A DNA stretch of 64,000 nt. Source: Streptomyces luteolus (lineage in GTDB: Bacteria > Actinomycetota > Actinomycetes > Streptomycetales > Streptomycetaceae). Below, piece after piece: positions 1-7,092 of this stretch. The notes under the pieces are model-generated. The model did no database searches. It worked only from the letters and a program-made list of their open reading frames with translations, and was not told where the DNA came from. Positions within the stretch are counted from its first letter, which is position 1, and every line of letters begins with the position of its first letter. Location of the stretch: assembly GCF_029968015.1 (NCBI RefSeq), contig NZ_JASCIS010000021.1, forward strand, positions 92,930-156,929, given 5' to 3'. The translations under genes and the position numbers were made by a program.

Positions 1-31
1 TTACGTCGACGGCGTCGCGGGCTGCGCCGCT

Positions 32-50
32 CCGGCCCGGTGAGGGCCGG
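32..50. terminator. Short hairpin downstream of znuB
   Basis: A perfect 7-bp stem (CCGGCCC / GGGCCGG) with a 5-nt loop lies 9 bases beyond the znuB stop codon. No U-tract follows. It could be a weak terminator or an RNA-stabilising end between znuB and whatever follows beyond position 1 (zur in relatives). Confidence 0.35.
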
Positions 51-58
51 GGTGCGGC

Positions 59-970
59 TCAGACCTTGACATTGTCCTCCGTCCGCCGAGCAGGCGGAAG
101 CGTGCACTCCAGGGCGTCCGTAACCTCCGCTGCCTCGGCGGCCGCCCTGCTCCGCGCCCTCCTGCGGGCAAGCGGCGCCGCGAGCAGCGCCAGGACGAGG
201 AAGACGGCGACGGCGAGCAGCACGATCGCGGCACCGGACGGCGCGTCCACGTAGTACGTGGCGGCCGTGCCGGTCAGGGACACGGTGACGCCGATGGTCA
301 TGGCGAGCGCGAGCGTCGTGACGAAGCCGCGCGTGACGCGCTGCGCCGCCGCGACCGGGATCGCCATCATCGCGCTGACGAGCAGCAGGCCCACGATCCG
401 CATGGCGACCGTCACGGTCACCGCGGCCGTCACCGCGATCAGCAGGTTGAGCAGCCGCACCGGAAGCCCGGTGACCCGCGCGAACTCCTCGTCCTGGCAG
501 ACCGCGAACAGCTGCCGCCGCAGCCCGAGCGTGATCGCGACGACGAACGCCGCGAGGACGCAGATGGCCGTCACGTCCTCGGGCGAGACCGTGGTGATCG
601 AGCCGAAGAGGTACGTGTTGAAGCTGGCCGTCGAGTTGCCGGGCGACAGGTTGATGAGCATGACGCCGCCGGCCATGCCACCGTAGAAGAGCATCGCGAG
701 CGCCACGTCACCGCTGGTGCGGCCGCGGGAGCGGACCATCTCCATGCCGACGGCGCCGAGGATCGCGACGAGCGTGGCCATCCACACCGGGCTGGTGTTC
801 ATCAGGAAGCCGAGCGCGACACCGGTCATCGCGACGTGCCCGATGCCGTCACCCATGATCGCCTGGCGCCGCTGCACCAGATACGTGCCGATGGCGGGCG
901 CCGTGATGCCGACGAGCGTGGCGGCGATCAGCGCCCGCTGCATGAAGTCGTAGTTCAGGATCTCCAGCAT
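59..970 (-). CDS. znuB: Zinc ABC transporter permease (ABC-3 family)
   Basis: This is the 303-residue membrane subunit of a high-affinity zinc (or manganese) ABC importer. It has about eight hydrophobic segments. The N-terminal third carries the ABC-3 permease signature region (ALIAATLVGI, then RRQAIMGDGIGHVAMTGVA), and a cytoplasmic Arg/Ala-rich tail follows the last segment. The ATG overlaps the znuC stop codon as TGATG, so the two are translationally coupled. The call as zinc rather than manganese or iron rests on the His-rich binding protein and the Zur-type boxes in front of the operon. The family assignment is firm. Confidence 0.9.
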   Translation of the reverse strand: MLEILNYDFMQRALIAATLVGITAPAIGTYLVQRRQAIMGDGIGHVAMTGVALGFLMNTSPVWMATLVAILGAVGMEMVRSRGRTSGDVALAMLFYGGMAGGVMLINLSPGNSTASFNTYLFGSITTVSPEDVTAICVLAAFVVAITLGLRRQLFAVCQDEEFARVTGLPVRLLNLLIAVTAAVTVTVAMRIVGLLLVSAMMAIPVAAAQRVTRGFVTTLALAMTIGVTVSLTGTAATYYVDAPSGAAIVLLAVAVFLVLALLAAPLARRRARSRAAAEAAEVTDALECTLPPARRTEDNVKV

Positions 971-1764
971 CAGGTCAACAGCCCCGTCCGGATCGGCTCG
1001 ACGGCGTGCGCCGCATGCGGATGTACGTGGTCGTGGCCCGGCAGGGCATGCTGGCCGACTGCCTTCGGGGGCGGGCCGTCGTGCGTCACGCAGCCGTCCC
1101 GGAGCACCACGGCACGGTCGATCAGCGGCTCCAGGGGCCCGAGTTCATGCAGCACGAGCAGTACGGTGACGCCGGCGGCGACCTGTTCGCGCAGGGCGCC
1201 CGCGAGCACCTCCTGGTTGGCCAGGTCGACCCCGGCCATCGGCTCGTCCATGATCAGGAGTTCGGGCTCGGCGGCCAGGGCGCGGGCGATCAGGACGCGC
1301 TGCTGCTGCCCGCCGGAGAGGGCGTTGACGGAGTCCTTGATCCGGTCCGCCATGCCGACGAGCTCCAGGGCGCGCAGCACGGCGGCCTTGTCCCCGCGGC
1401 CGGGCAGACCCAGCTTCGTACGGGCGAGACGGCCGGAGGAGACGACCTCGCGGACGGTCGCCGGGACACCGGAGGCGGCGGTGGTGCGCTGCGGCACGTA
1501 CCCGATCCGGGACCACTGGCGGAAGCGCTTCAGGTCGGTGCCGAACAGCTCCAACGAGCCGTCGCTGAGGGGTACTTGGCCGACCACCGCGCGTACGGCG
1601 GTGGACTTCCCGGAGCCGTTGGCGCCGAGCAGGGCGACGACCTCGCCGCGGCGCACGGTGAGGTCGACGCCGCGCAGCACGGGGCGCGAGCCGAGGGTCG
1701 CCCTGGCTCCCGTGAGGGATATGACGGGTTCGCGGCCCTCGTTTTCCTGTTCCTGGGTGTCCAT
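970..1764 (-). CDS. znuC: Zinc ABC transporter ATP-binding protein
   Basis: This 264-residue ATPase powers the zinc importer. It has a Walker A motif (GANGSGKST), an ABC signature (LSGGQQQR), a Walker B motif (LLIMDEP) and the switch histidine (VLHE). A longer frame opens at 1797, but the ATG at 1764 has a good ribosome site (GGAGG, 6 nt upstream), so that start is used. The gene lies 29 nt after znuA and overlaps znuB by one base, in one operon. The last 40 residues are His-rich (HALPGHDHVHPHAAHA). That is unusual for an ATPase and may bind zinc, which is inference. Confidence 0.92.
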   Translation of the reverse strand: MDTQEQENEGREPVISLTGARATLGSRPVLRGVDLTVRRGEVVALLGANGSGKSTAVRAVVGQVPLSDGSLELFGTDLKRFRQWSRIGYVPQRTTAASGVPATVREVVSSGRLARTKLGLPGRGDKAAVLRALELVGMADRIKDSVNALSGGQQQRVLIARALAAEPELLIMDEPMAGVDLANQEVLAGALREQVAAGVTVLLVLHELGPLEPLIDRAVVLRDGCVTHDGPPPKAVGQHALPGHDHVHPHAAHAVEPIRTGLLT

Positions 1765-1793
1765 GTGCGCCTCCGCTGCCGCTGTAAGCGATG

Positions 1794-2801
1794 TCACTTC
1801 GCGCCGAGCGCTGTCTTCAGGGCGGTCAGGTTGGCGCGCATGACCTCGATGTAGTCATCGCCCTTCGACCGGTCCGTGATTCCCTCCAGCGGGTCCAGGA
1901 CGCCGGTCTTCAGGCCGGTGTCCGCGGCGAGGGTCTTGGCCGTCTTGTCGCTGGCGAGGGTCTCGAAGAAGATCGTGGAGACCTTCTCCTCCTTGGCGAC
2001 CTGCTGCAGTTCCTTCATACGGGCGGGGCTGGGCTCGGCCTTCGGGTCGATGCCGGTGACGCCCTCCTGGTCCAGGCCGTACCGCTCGGCGAGGTAGCCG
2101 AAGGCGGTGTGCGAGGTGATGAAGGTCTTCGTCTTCGTGTCCTTCAGGCCGTCCTCGAAGTCCTTGTTCAGGCCGTCGAGCTTCTCCACCAGGGCGGTGG
2201 TGTTCTTCTTGTAGTCCGCGGCGTGGTCGGGGTCGGCCTTCTCCAGGGCCTTGCCGACGCCCTTGGCGGCCTCGGCGTACTTCACCGGGTCGAGCCAGAA
2301 GTGCGGGTCGGTGGCTTCACCCTCGCCGGATGCTTCCTCGTGCTCGTGGCCGTGCTCCTCGTGACCGTGCTCCTCCCCGTGGCCGTGCTCCTCCTCGTGA
2401 CCGTTAGCGTGGTCGTGGCCGTCGCCCGAGGAGTGCAGGTCGAGGTCGGTGAGGCCGGCCGCGTCCACCTTGTTCGCGACGGAGGACTGCTCTACGGCCT
2501 CGTCCACGGCGGGCTGCATGCCGCCGAGGTAGAGGATCATGTCGGACTCGCCGAGCTCGGCGATCTGCCGGGGCGCCAGCTCCAGGTCGTGCGGCTCGAT
2601 GCCCGGCTTCGTCAGGGCGTCCACGCTGACGTGCTCGCCGCCGATCTCCTCGGCGAGGAACTGCATCGGATAGAACGACGCCGCCACGTCGAGCTTCCCG
2701 CCGTCCTTGCCGTCGGCGGCGTTCGAGCTGCCGCAGGCGGAGAGGGCCAGCAGGCCGAGGGCGGCGGCGGGGACGGCTATTCGGGAGCGTCGTACGTTCA
2801 T
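1794..2801 (-). CDS. znuA: Zinc-binding lipoprotein of the ZnuABC importer
   Basis: This is the extracytoplasmic zinc-capture subunit, 335 residues. It has a lipoprotein signal peptide with lipobox LSAC (Cys about 23), the cluster A-I binding-protein fold (ASFYPMQFLAEEIGG, then IEPHDLEL), and a His/Glu-rich loop at about residues 122-152 with repeated HGHE/EEHGH units, typical of zinc-specific ZnuA. The ATG at 2801 is preferred over in-frame starts at 2810, 2816 and TTG 2819. It lies 7 nt after a -10-like GAAAAT that is 18 bp from a perfect TTGACA, the geometry of a leaderless promoter. Two Zur-type boxes cover that promoter, predicting repression when zinc is plentiful. Confidence 0.93.
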   Translation of the reverse strand: MNVRRSRIAVPAAALGLLALSACGSSNAADGKDGGKLDVAASFYPMQFLAEEIGGEHVSVDALTKPGIEPHDLELAPRQIAELGESDMILYLGGMQPAVDEAVEQSSVANKVDAAGLTDLDLHSSGDGHDHANGHEEEHGHGEEHGHEEHGHEHEEASGEGEATDPHFWLDPVKYAEAAKGVGKALEKADPDHAADYKKNTTALVEKLDGLNKDFEDGLKDTKTKTFITSHTAFGYLAERYGLDQEGVTGIDPKAEPSPARMKELQQVAKEEKVSTIFFETLASDKTAKTLAADTGLKTGVLDPLEGITDRSKGDDYIEVMRANLTALKTALGAK

Positions 2802-2815
2802 GACACTCATTTTCA
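2801..2815. promoter_or_regulatory. Zur-type box overlapping znuA -10 and start
   Basis: TGACACTCATTTTCA is a 7-1-7 near-palindrome matching the actinobacterial Zur pattern TGAaAatgatttTCA. It covers the putative -10 element and touches the A of the znuA ATG. Its centre is 22 bp, two helical turns, from the second box at 2823-2837. Confidence 0.65.
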
Positions 2816-2838
2816 TCAAAGATGAGAACGATTGTCAA
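2809..2838 (-). promoter_or_regulatory. znuA promoter, leaderless type
   Basis: On the minus strand a perfect -35 TTGACA (2838-2833) is followed by an 18-bp spacer and a -10-like GAAAAT (2814-2809). The ATG at 2801 follows 7 nt later. Both Zur-type boxes overlap these elements. Confidence 0.55.
2823..2837. promoter_or_regulatory. Zur-type box overlapping znuA -35
   Basis: TGAGAACGATTGTCA is a 7-1-7 near-palindrome (TGA-AA-...TT-TCA) that overlaps the -35 TTGACA of znuA. It is the better match of the two boxes. It also lies upstream of glyS, but glyS is unlikely to be zinc-regulated. Confidence 0.75.
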
Positions 2839-2949
2839 TAAAGGTCAGGCTGGTGCATAGCGCGTGCAGACAGGGACCGATTTGGCCCGGAGGTGGGCAG
2901 CGCCGGTAACCTGAATCAATTCGATGCCGTCCGTACTGAAGAGAGCACC

Positions 2950-4329
2950 GTGGCCGCCGACAAGATCGACACCATCGTCAGCCTGAGCAAGCGCCGTGGC
3001 TTCGTCTACCCCTGCAGTGAGATCTACGGTGGCCAGCGTGCCGCCTGGGACTACGGGCCGCTGGGCGTCGAGCTCAAGGAGAACCTCAAGCGCCAGTGGT
3101 GGCGCTACATGGTCACGTCCCGCGAGGATGTCGTCGGTATCGACTCGTCGGTGATCCTGGCGTCCGAGGTCTGGCAGGCCTCCGGTCACGTCGCCACCTT
3201 CACCGACCCGCTCACCGAGTGCACCTCCTGCCACAAGCGCTTCCGCGCGGACCACCTGGAGGAGGCCTTCGAGGCCAAGCACGGCCGCGAGCCCGAGTCG
3301 CTCGCCGAGGTCAACTGCCCCAACTGCGGCAACAAGGGCCAGTTCACCGAGCCCAAGCAGTTCTCCGGCCTGCTCGCCACGCACCTCGGCCCGACCCAGG
3401 ACTCCGGCTCGGTCGCGTACCTGCGGCCCGAGACCGCCCAGGGCATCTTCACCAACTTCGCCCAGGTCCAGCAGACTTCGCGCCGCAAGCCGCCGTTCGG
3501 CATCGCGCAGATGGGCAAGTCCTTCCGGAACGAGATCACTCCGGGCAACTTCATCTTCCGCACCCGTGAGTTCGAGCAGATGGAGATGGAGTTCTTCGTC
3601 AAGCCGGGTGAGGACGAGAAGTGGCAGGAGTACTGGATGGAGCAGCGCTGGAACTGGTACACGGGCCTGGGTCTCCGTGAGGAGAACATGCGCTGGTACG
3701 AGCACCCGTCGGAGAAGCTCTCCCACTACTCCAAGCGCACCGCCGACATCGAGTACCGCTTCTCCTTCGGCGGCTCCGAGTGGGGCGAGCTGGAGGGTGT
3801 CGCCAACCGCACGGACTTCGACCTCTCCGCGCACGCCGAGGCCTCCGGCAAGGACCTCTCGTACTTCGACCAGGAGGCCGGTGAGCGCTGGACTCCGTAC
3901 GTCATCGAGCCCGCGGCCGGTGTCGGCCGCGCCATGCTGGCCTTCATGCTCGACGCGTACGCCGAGGACGAGGCGCCCAACGCCAAGGGCAAGATGGAGA
4001 AGCGCGTCGTGATGCGCCTCGACCCGCGCCTGTCGCCGGTCAAGGTCGCCGTCCTGCCGCTGTCCCGCAACCCGGAGCTGTCGCCGAAGGCCAAGGGCCT
4101 GGCGTCCGCGCTGCGGCAGAACTGGAACATCGACTTCGACGACGCCGGCGCCATCGGCAAGCGCTACCGCCGCCAGGACGAGATCGGTACGCCGTTCTGT
4201 GTCACCGTCGACTTCGACACCCTCGACGACAACGCGGTGACCGTGCGCGAGCGCGACACCATGAAGCAGGAGCGCGTCTCCCTCGACCAGATCGAGGGCT
4301 ACCTCGCGGCCCGTCTGATCGGCTGCTGA
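2950..4329 (+). CDS. glyS: Glycyl-tRNA synthetase, dimeric alpha2 type
   Basis: This class II synthetase charges tRNA-Gly. It has 459 residues, the usual length for actinobacterial single-chain GlyRS. The class II motif 2 region (GKSFRNEITPG, FRTREFEQME) and motif 3 (GVGRAMLAF) are present, with a C-terminal anticodon-binding domain (VKVAVLPLS, GKRYRRQDEIGTPFC). A zinc-ribbon insertion with CTSC and CPNC pairs is seen at about residues 78-120. The frame is open from 2893, but GTG 2950 has a ribosome site (GAAGAGAG, 5 nt) and gives the conserved N-terminus AADKIDTIVSLSKRRGF. It diverges from znuA and is followed by a hairpin terminator. Confidence 0.96.
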   Translation: MAADKIDTIVSLSKRRGFVYPCSEIYGGQRAAWDYGPLGVELKENLKRQWWRYMVTSREDVVGIDSSVILASEVWQASGHVATFTDPLTECTSCHKRFRADHLEEAFEAKHGREPESLAEVNCPNCGNKGQFTEPKQFSGLLATHLGPTQDSGSVAYLRPETAQGIFTNFAQVQQTSRRKPPFGIAQMGKSFRNEITPGNFIFRTREFEQMEMEFFVKPGEDEKWQEYWMEQRWNWYTGLGLREENMRWYEHPSEKLSHYSKRTADIEYRFSFGGSEWGELEGVANRTDFDLSAHAEASGKDLSYFDQEAGERWTPYVIEPAAGVGRAMLAFMLDAYAEDEAPNAKGKMEKRVVMRLDPRLSPVKVAVLPLSRNPELSPKAKGLASALRQNWNIDFDDAGAIGKRYRRQDEIGTPFCVTVDFDTLDDNAVTVRERDTMKQERVSLDQIEGYLAARLIGC

Positions 4330-4349
4330 GCTCCCGCGACGTCTCGCTG

Positions 4350-4388
4350 AAGGCGCCGGGTCCGTATCTGTACGGGCTCGGCGCCTTT
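4350..4388 (+). terminator. glyS terminator
   Basis: An inverted repeat AAGGCGCCG ... CGGCGCCTT with a second inner pairing (TCCGTA / TACGGG) forms a long GC stem 20 bases after the glyS stop and ends in TTT. Confidence 0.75.
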
Positions 4389-4421
4389 CGCGTACGCGGA
4401 GCTTCCGTGCGCACAACGACC

Positions 4422-4458
4422 CTGCAACGTAAGCCTGTTGATGTTGCTCCTGTTGCAG
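4422..4458. repeat. Inverted repeat CTGCAAC / GTTGCAG
   Basis: Perfect 7-bp arms separated by 23 nt lie in the leader of the small gene at 4513. It could be an operator or an RNA hairpin. No matching site was noticed elsewhere. Confidence 0.35.
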
Positions 4459-4512
4459 ACTGGGCGGCGCACGCAGATCGGCCGCCCCGTACGCGAGTGC
4501 CAGGAGGCACGG

Positions 4513-4728
4513 ATGCCGTCCACGCAGCCCGAGAGGGCCATGCAGTCCAGCAAGGTCAGCCGCTGGGACCAGCACGGCCGCGAACACATCGTCCGCGTCA
4601 GCAGGTCGGGGGTGCAGCGCGCCCTCGTCTGCGAGACGTGCGACTGGCGGAGGCGGGCGCAGTTCCTGCCTTGGCTGAAGGCGGAGGAGCATCTTGCGGA
4701 GGCGCACCAGGCGACGGTCAGCCCGTAA
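4513..4728 (+). CDS. Small zinc-finger-like protein, unknown function
   Basis: A 71-residue protein that I do not recognise by name. A textbook ribosome site (AGGAGG, 5 nt) fixes the ATG at 4513. A longer frame from 4438 lacks one. The C-terminal half contains CETCDW followed about 18 residues later by HLAEAH, a C-x2-C ... H-x4-H arrangement that could bind one zinc ion. The N-terminal part is charged and Ser-rich. It stands alone between the glyS terminator and a dispersed repeat. Nucleic-acid binding is possible, but this is inference. Confidence 0.7.
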   Translation: MPSTQPERAMQSSKVSRWDQHGREHIVRVSRSGVQRALVCETCDWRRRAQFLPWLKAEEHLAEAHQATVSP

Positions 4729-4730
4729 AT

Positions 4731-4830
4731 CAGCCCGTCTGGGGGCACCTCCCGGCCGGAGGCTGGGGGAGTTTGAGGACGAGGCCGCAGGCCGACGGAA
4801 GCGGGGGCCTGGGGCGGCAGCCCCGGTACC
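4731..4830. repeat. Composite dispersed intergenic repeat
   Basis: The segment starts CAGCCCGTC, then contains CTGGGGGCACCTCCCGGC ... GAGGCTGGGGGAG, then TTTGAGGACGAGGCCG and a GGGGCCTGGGGCGGCAGCCCC hairpin. The outer parts match, in the opposite orientation, the units at 9903-10155 and 15851-15897. The middle looks like a second repeat inserted into the first. Such elements are common downstream of Streptomyces genes. Confidence 0.65.
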
Positions 4831-4851
4831 GAGCCCCGTACGACCCGAGCA

Positions 4852-5439
4852 TCAACCCTGCCGAAGCCCGCGCAGCAACAGTGCGCACACTTCGCCGAAC
4901 TGCTCCTCGATGCCCTCCCTCGACCACATGCCCGCGTGCCGCGGATCGTGGAACAGGGCCGTCGCGACGAACACCGCTCGCGCCGTCACCGCGGGGTCGC
5001 CCGTCGCGAACTCGCCTGTGCGCGCGCCCTCTTCGACGATCACGGTGAGCTGCCCGACCAGCTCGTCGATGTGCTGGTCGACCAGGTCGCTCAGCTCGCC
5101 GGTCAGTACGGAGTACGTGGCGAACAGCTGCGGGTCGTCGCCCGCCTTGCGGCGTTTGGCCGCGAACAGCTCCGAGAGCCAGCGGCGCAGCTTCGCCGAG
5201 GCGTCCCCCGGCCCGTCGACCACCTGGGCGAGGCGCTCCGTCGTGCGGTCCAGCCAGCGCTTCGTCACGGCCTCCCGCAGCGCCGCCTTCGTACGGAAGT
5301 GCCGGTAGACGCTGCCGTGGCTGACGCCCAGCTCCCGGGCGACGTCGACCACCGTGGCCTTCGCGGGGCCGTGCCGGCGCAGCACGTCCTCGGTGACTTC
5401 GAGGATGCGTTCGGCGGTCAGGGGTGCGGAGGGTGCCAT
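4852..5439 (-). CDS. TetR family transcriptional regulator
   Basis: This 195-residue repressor-type protein has an N-terminal TetR helix-turn-helix (ILEVTEDVLRRHG, then VDVARELGVSHGSVYRHF) at about residues 10-55 and a variable ligand-binding C-terminal half. A frame is open from 5568, but ATG 5439 gives the normal family N-terminus just before the HTH. It is transcribed divergently from the aldo/keto reductase at 5595. The 35-bp inverted repeat between them (5493-5527) is its likely operator and would control both genes. The inducing ligand is unknown, though the reductase neighbour suggests a reactive carbonyl or a drug. Confidence 0.87.
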   Translation of the reverse strand: MAPSAPLTAERILEVTEDVLRRHGPAKATVVDVARELGVSHGSVYRHFRTKAALREAVTKRWLDRTTERLAQVVDGPGDASAKLRRWLSELFAAKRRKAGDDPQLFATYSVLTGELSDLVDQHIDELVGQLTVIVEEGARTGEFATGDPAVTARAVFVATALFHDPRHAGMWSREGIEEQFGEVCALLLRGLRQG

Positions 5440-5492
5440 GGGGTCGACGGTACCCGCAGGCGGGACGGGGGAACGAGGCGCCCGCGACGACG

Positions 5493-5527
5493 GACTGACA
5501 GATGACAAAATTTGAAATCTGTCAGTC
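5493..5527. promoter_or_regulatory. Palindromic operator between tetR and aldo/keto reductase
   Basis: Perfect 11-bp inverted arms GACTGACAGAT and ATCTGTCAGTC are separated by 13 bp of unusually AT-rich sequence (ACAAAATTTGAA). The site lies in the divergent promoter region, as expected for autoregulating TetR proteins. Confidence 0.7.
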
Positions 5528-5594
5528 ACCGTGTCATCGTGGAGGTCCGCCCACTCCTCATGGAGCACCCCTCATGGAGTTCGAAGGAGCCCCC

Positions 5595-6611
5595 ATGCGC
5601 ACCCGCACCCTCGGCACCACCGGCCCCCAGGTCTCCGCCCTCGGCCTCGGCTGCATGGGCATGTCCGCCCTGTACGGCGAGGCCGACCGGACCGAGTCCG
5701 TCGCCACCATCCACGCCGCCCTGGAATCGGGCGTCACCCTGCTCGACACCGGCGACTTCTACGGCATGGGCCACAACGAACTGCTCATCAACGAAGCCCT
5801 GCGCAGCGCCGCCCCCGAGGCCCGCGAACGCGCCCTCACCAGCGTCAAGTTCGGCGCCCTGCGCACCGTCGAGGGCGGCTTCACCGGGTACGACGGCCGC
5901 CCGAACGCGGTCAAGAACTTCGCCGCGTACTCGCTGCAGCGCCTCGGCACCGACCACATCGACATCTACCGGATCGCCCGCGTGGACCCCGACGTACCGA
6001 TCGAGGAGACCGTCGGCGCCATCCAGGAGCTGGTCGACGCCGGGCATGTGCGGCACATCGGCCTGTCCGAGGTCGGCGCGCGGACCCTGCGCCGGGCCGC
6101 CGCCGTGGCGCCGATCTCCGACCTGCAGATCGAGTACTCGCTGATCTCCCGCGGCATCGAGGCCGAGATCCTGCCCACCGCCCGCGAGTTGGGCATCGGC
6201 GTCACCGCGTACGGCGTGCTCTCGCGCGGCCTGATCAGCGGCCACTTCAGCGCCGACCGGCAGTTGGCGCCCGGCGACTTCCGCGGCATGAGCCCGCGCT
6301 TCCAGGGCGACAACCTGCGGCACAACCTCGACCTCGTGGACGCGCTGCGGAAGGTCGCCGAGGTGAAGGGCGTCTCGGTCGCGCAGACCGCCATCGCCTG
6401 GGTGCTCGCCCAGGGGCCGCGCCACGACACGGCCATCGTGCCGCTCGTCGGCGCCCGTACCCGGACCCGTCTCGACGAGGCCCTCGGCGCTCTGGACGTC
6501 ACGCTCGACGCGTCCGACCTCGCGGCGATCGAGCAGGCCGTGCCGGCGGACGCGGCGGCGGGCGAGCGGTACCCGGCGGCGCAGATGGGCCACCTGGACA
6601 GCGAGCGCTGA
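5595..6611 (+). CDS. Aldo/keto reductase
   Basis: This NADPH-dependent carbonyl reductase of the AKR superfamily has 338 residues, a typical length. Landmarks are the N-terminal LGLGCMGMSALYG, the catalytic Asp/Tyr region (LLDTGDFYGMGHNE) and IDIYRIARVD. The usual catalytic lysine region reads SVKFGA and the family His is replaced in YRIARVD (many homologues read YQ-H-R-D), so activity may be altered. The start at 5595 is chosen for AAGGAG 5 nt upstream; an in-frame ATG at 5574 lacks one. It is probably repressed by the divergent TetR through 5493-5527. Confidence 0.9.
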   Translation: MRTRTLGTTGPQVSALGLGCMGMSALYGEADRTESVATIHAALESGVTLLDTGDFYGMGHNELLINEALRSAAPEARERALTSVKFGALRTVEGGFTGYDGRPNAVKNFAAYSLQRLGTDHIDIYRIARVDPDVPIEETVGAIQELVDAGHVRHIGLSEVGARTLRRAAAVAPISDLQIEYSLISRGIEAEILPTARELGIGVTAYGVLSRGLISGHFSADRQLAPGDFRGMSPRFQGDNLRHNLDLVDALRKVAEVKGVSVAQTAIAWVLAQGPRHDTAIVPLVGARTRTRLDEALGALDVTLDASDLAAIEQAVPADAAAGERYPAAQMGHLDSER

Positions 6612-6776
6612 CCGCCGCCCGGAAAACCGGGTGCGCTCCCGCGTCGGCCTCCGCTACCGTCGCGGCATGTTCTTCCAGCTTCCGCTCTACGAGTGAGAGC
6701 GCGCGGGCCGAGATCCCGCCCCTCGCCACGCGTCGACGAGTCGACACCCACCTTTCACCCGTGAACGGGAGCACGC

Positions 6777-6947
6777 ATGGCCAAGAGCCGTAACAACCTG
6801 CTCGGCGTCGGCGGACAGCGCAAGAAGCTGTCCCGCACCGACGGACAGGGCGCCGCAGCGGACAGCGCGGCCGACCGCAGGACCGCCGCCGAGAAGAAGC
6901 AGGAACTCCTCCGCAAGATGCGCGAACGCGCGCAGTCTGCTTCGTAG
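6777..6947 (+). CDS. Small DUF6243-type protein
   Basis: A 56-residue basic protein beginning MAKSRNNLLGVGGQRKKLSR and ending in a charged helix (EKKQELLRKMRERAQ). The NLLGVGGQRKKLSR core is familiar to me from small conserved Streptomyces proteins annotated DUF6243; the function is unknown. GGGAG lies 6 nt before the ATG (6766-6770). The gene stands alone, followed by a duplicated 3' end (6927-6978) and a strong hairpin. Composition suggests a soluble, possibly nucleic-acid-associated protein, but that is a guess. Confidence 0.75.
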   Translation: MAKSRNNLLGVGGQRKKLSRTDGQGAAADSAADRRTAAEKKQELLRKMRERAQSAS

Positions 6948-6978
6948 TTCATCGCGCGCAGTCCGCTTCGTAGTTCAT
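6927..6978 (+). repeat. 26-bp tandem duplication spanning a stop codon
   Basis: Two 26-bp units (6927-6952, 6953-6978) differ by one base. The first contains the last codons and TAG stop (6945-6947) of the small gene, and the second repeats the stop and its downstream context. Confidence 0.9.
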
Positions 6979-6979
6979 G

Positions 6980-7025
6980 CGGTCTCTGCCGATGGTGAGC
7001 GATCACTCACCGTCGGCAGAGACCG
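6980..7025. terminator. Strong hairpin terminator
   Basis: A 20-bp stem (CGGTCTCTGCCGATGGTGAG against CTCACCGTCGGCAGAGACCG, one mismatch) has a 6-nt loop. It lies between convergent genes (6777 plus strand, 7065 minus strand) and probably terminates both. Confidence 0.8.
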
Positions 7026-7046
7026 GCCCCGGAGGGGCTGTCTCAG

Positions 7047-7092
7047 GGGCGCGGGGCTGTGACATCAGCGGCTCCCCGCGGGGCGCGACCAG
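7047..7092. repeat. Dispersed Streptomyces 3'-end repeat, copy 1
   Basis: It contains GGGGCGCGGGGCTGTGACAT, then CGGCTCCCCGCGGGGCGCGACC. A second, inverted copy lies at 62012-62050. Part of this copy is read as the C-terminal Arg-rich residues of the MFS gene ending at 7065. Confidence 0.7.

Noticed and set aside
1..234. Minus-strand 77-codon frame at the left end
   Set aside because: It overlaps znuB in another frame, is Arg/Pro/Ser-rich and has no motif.
2845..4707. Long open frame antisense to glyS
   Set aside because: It is a shadow frame of GC-rich coding sequence; composition is Arg/Leu/Gly/Val-rich with no domain, while glyS is certain. The same applies to the antisense frame of ppdK at 12958-15594.
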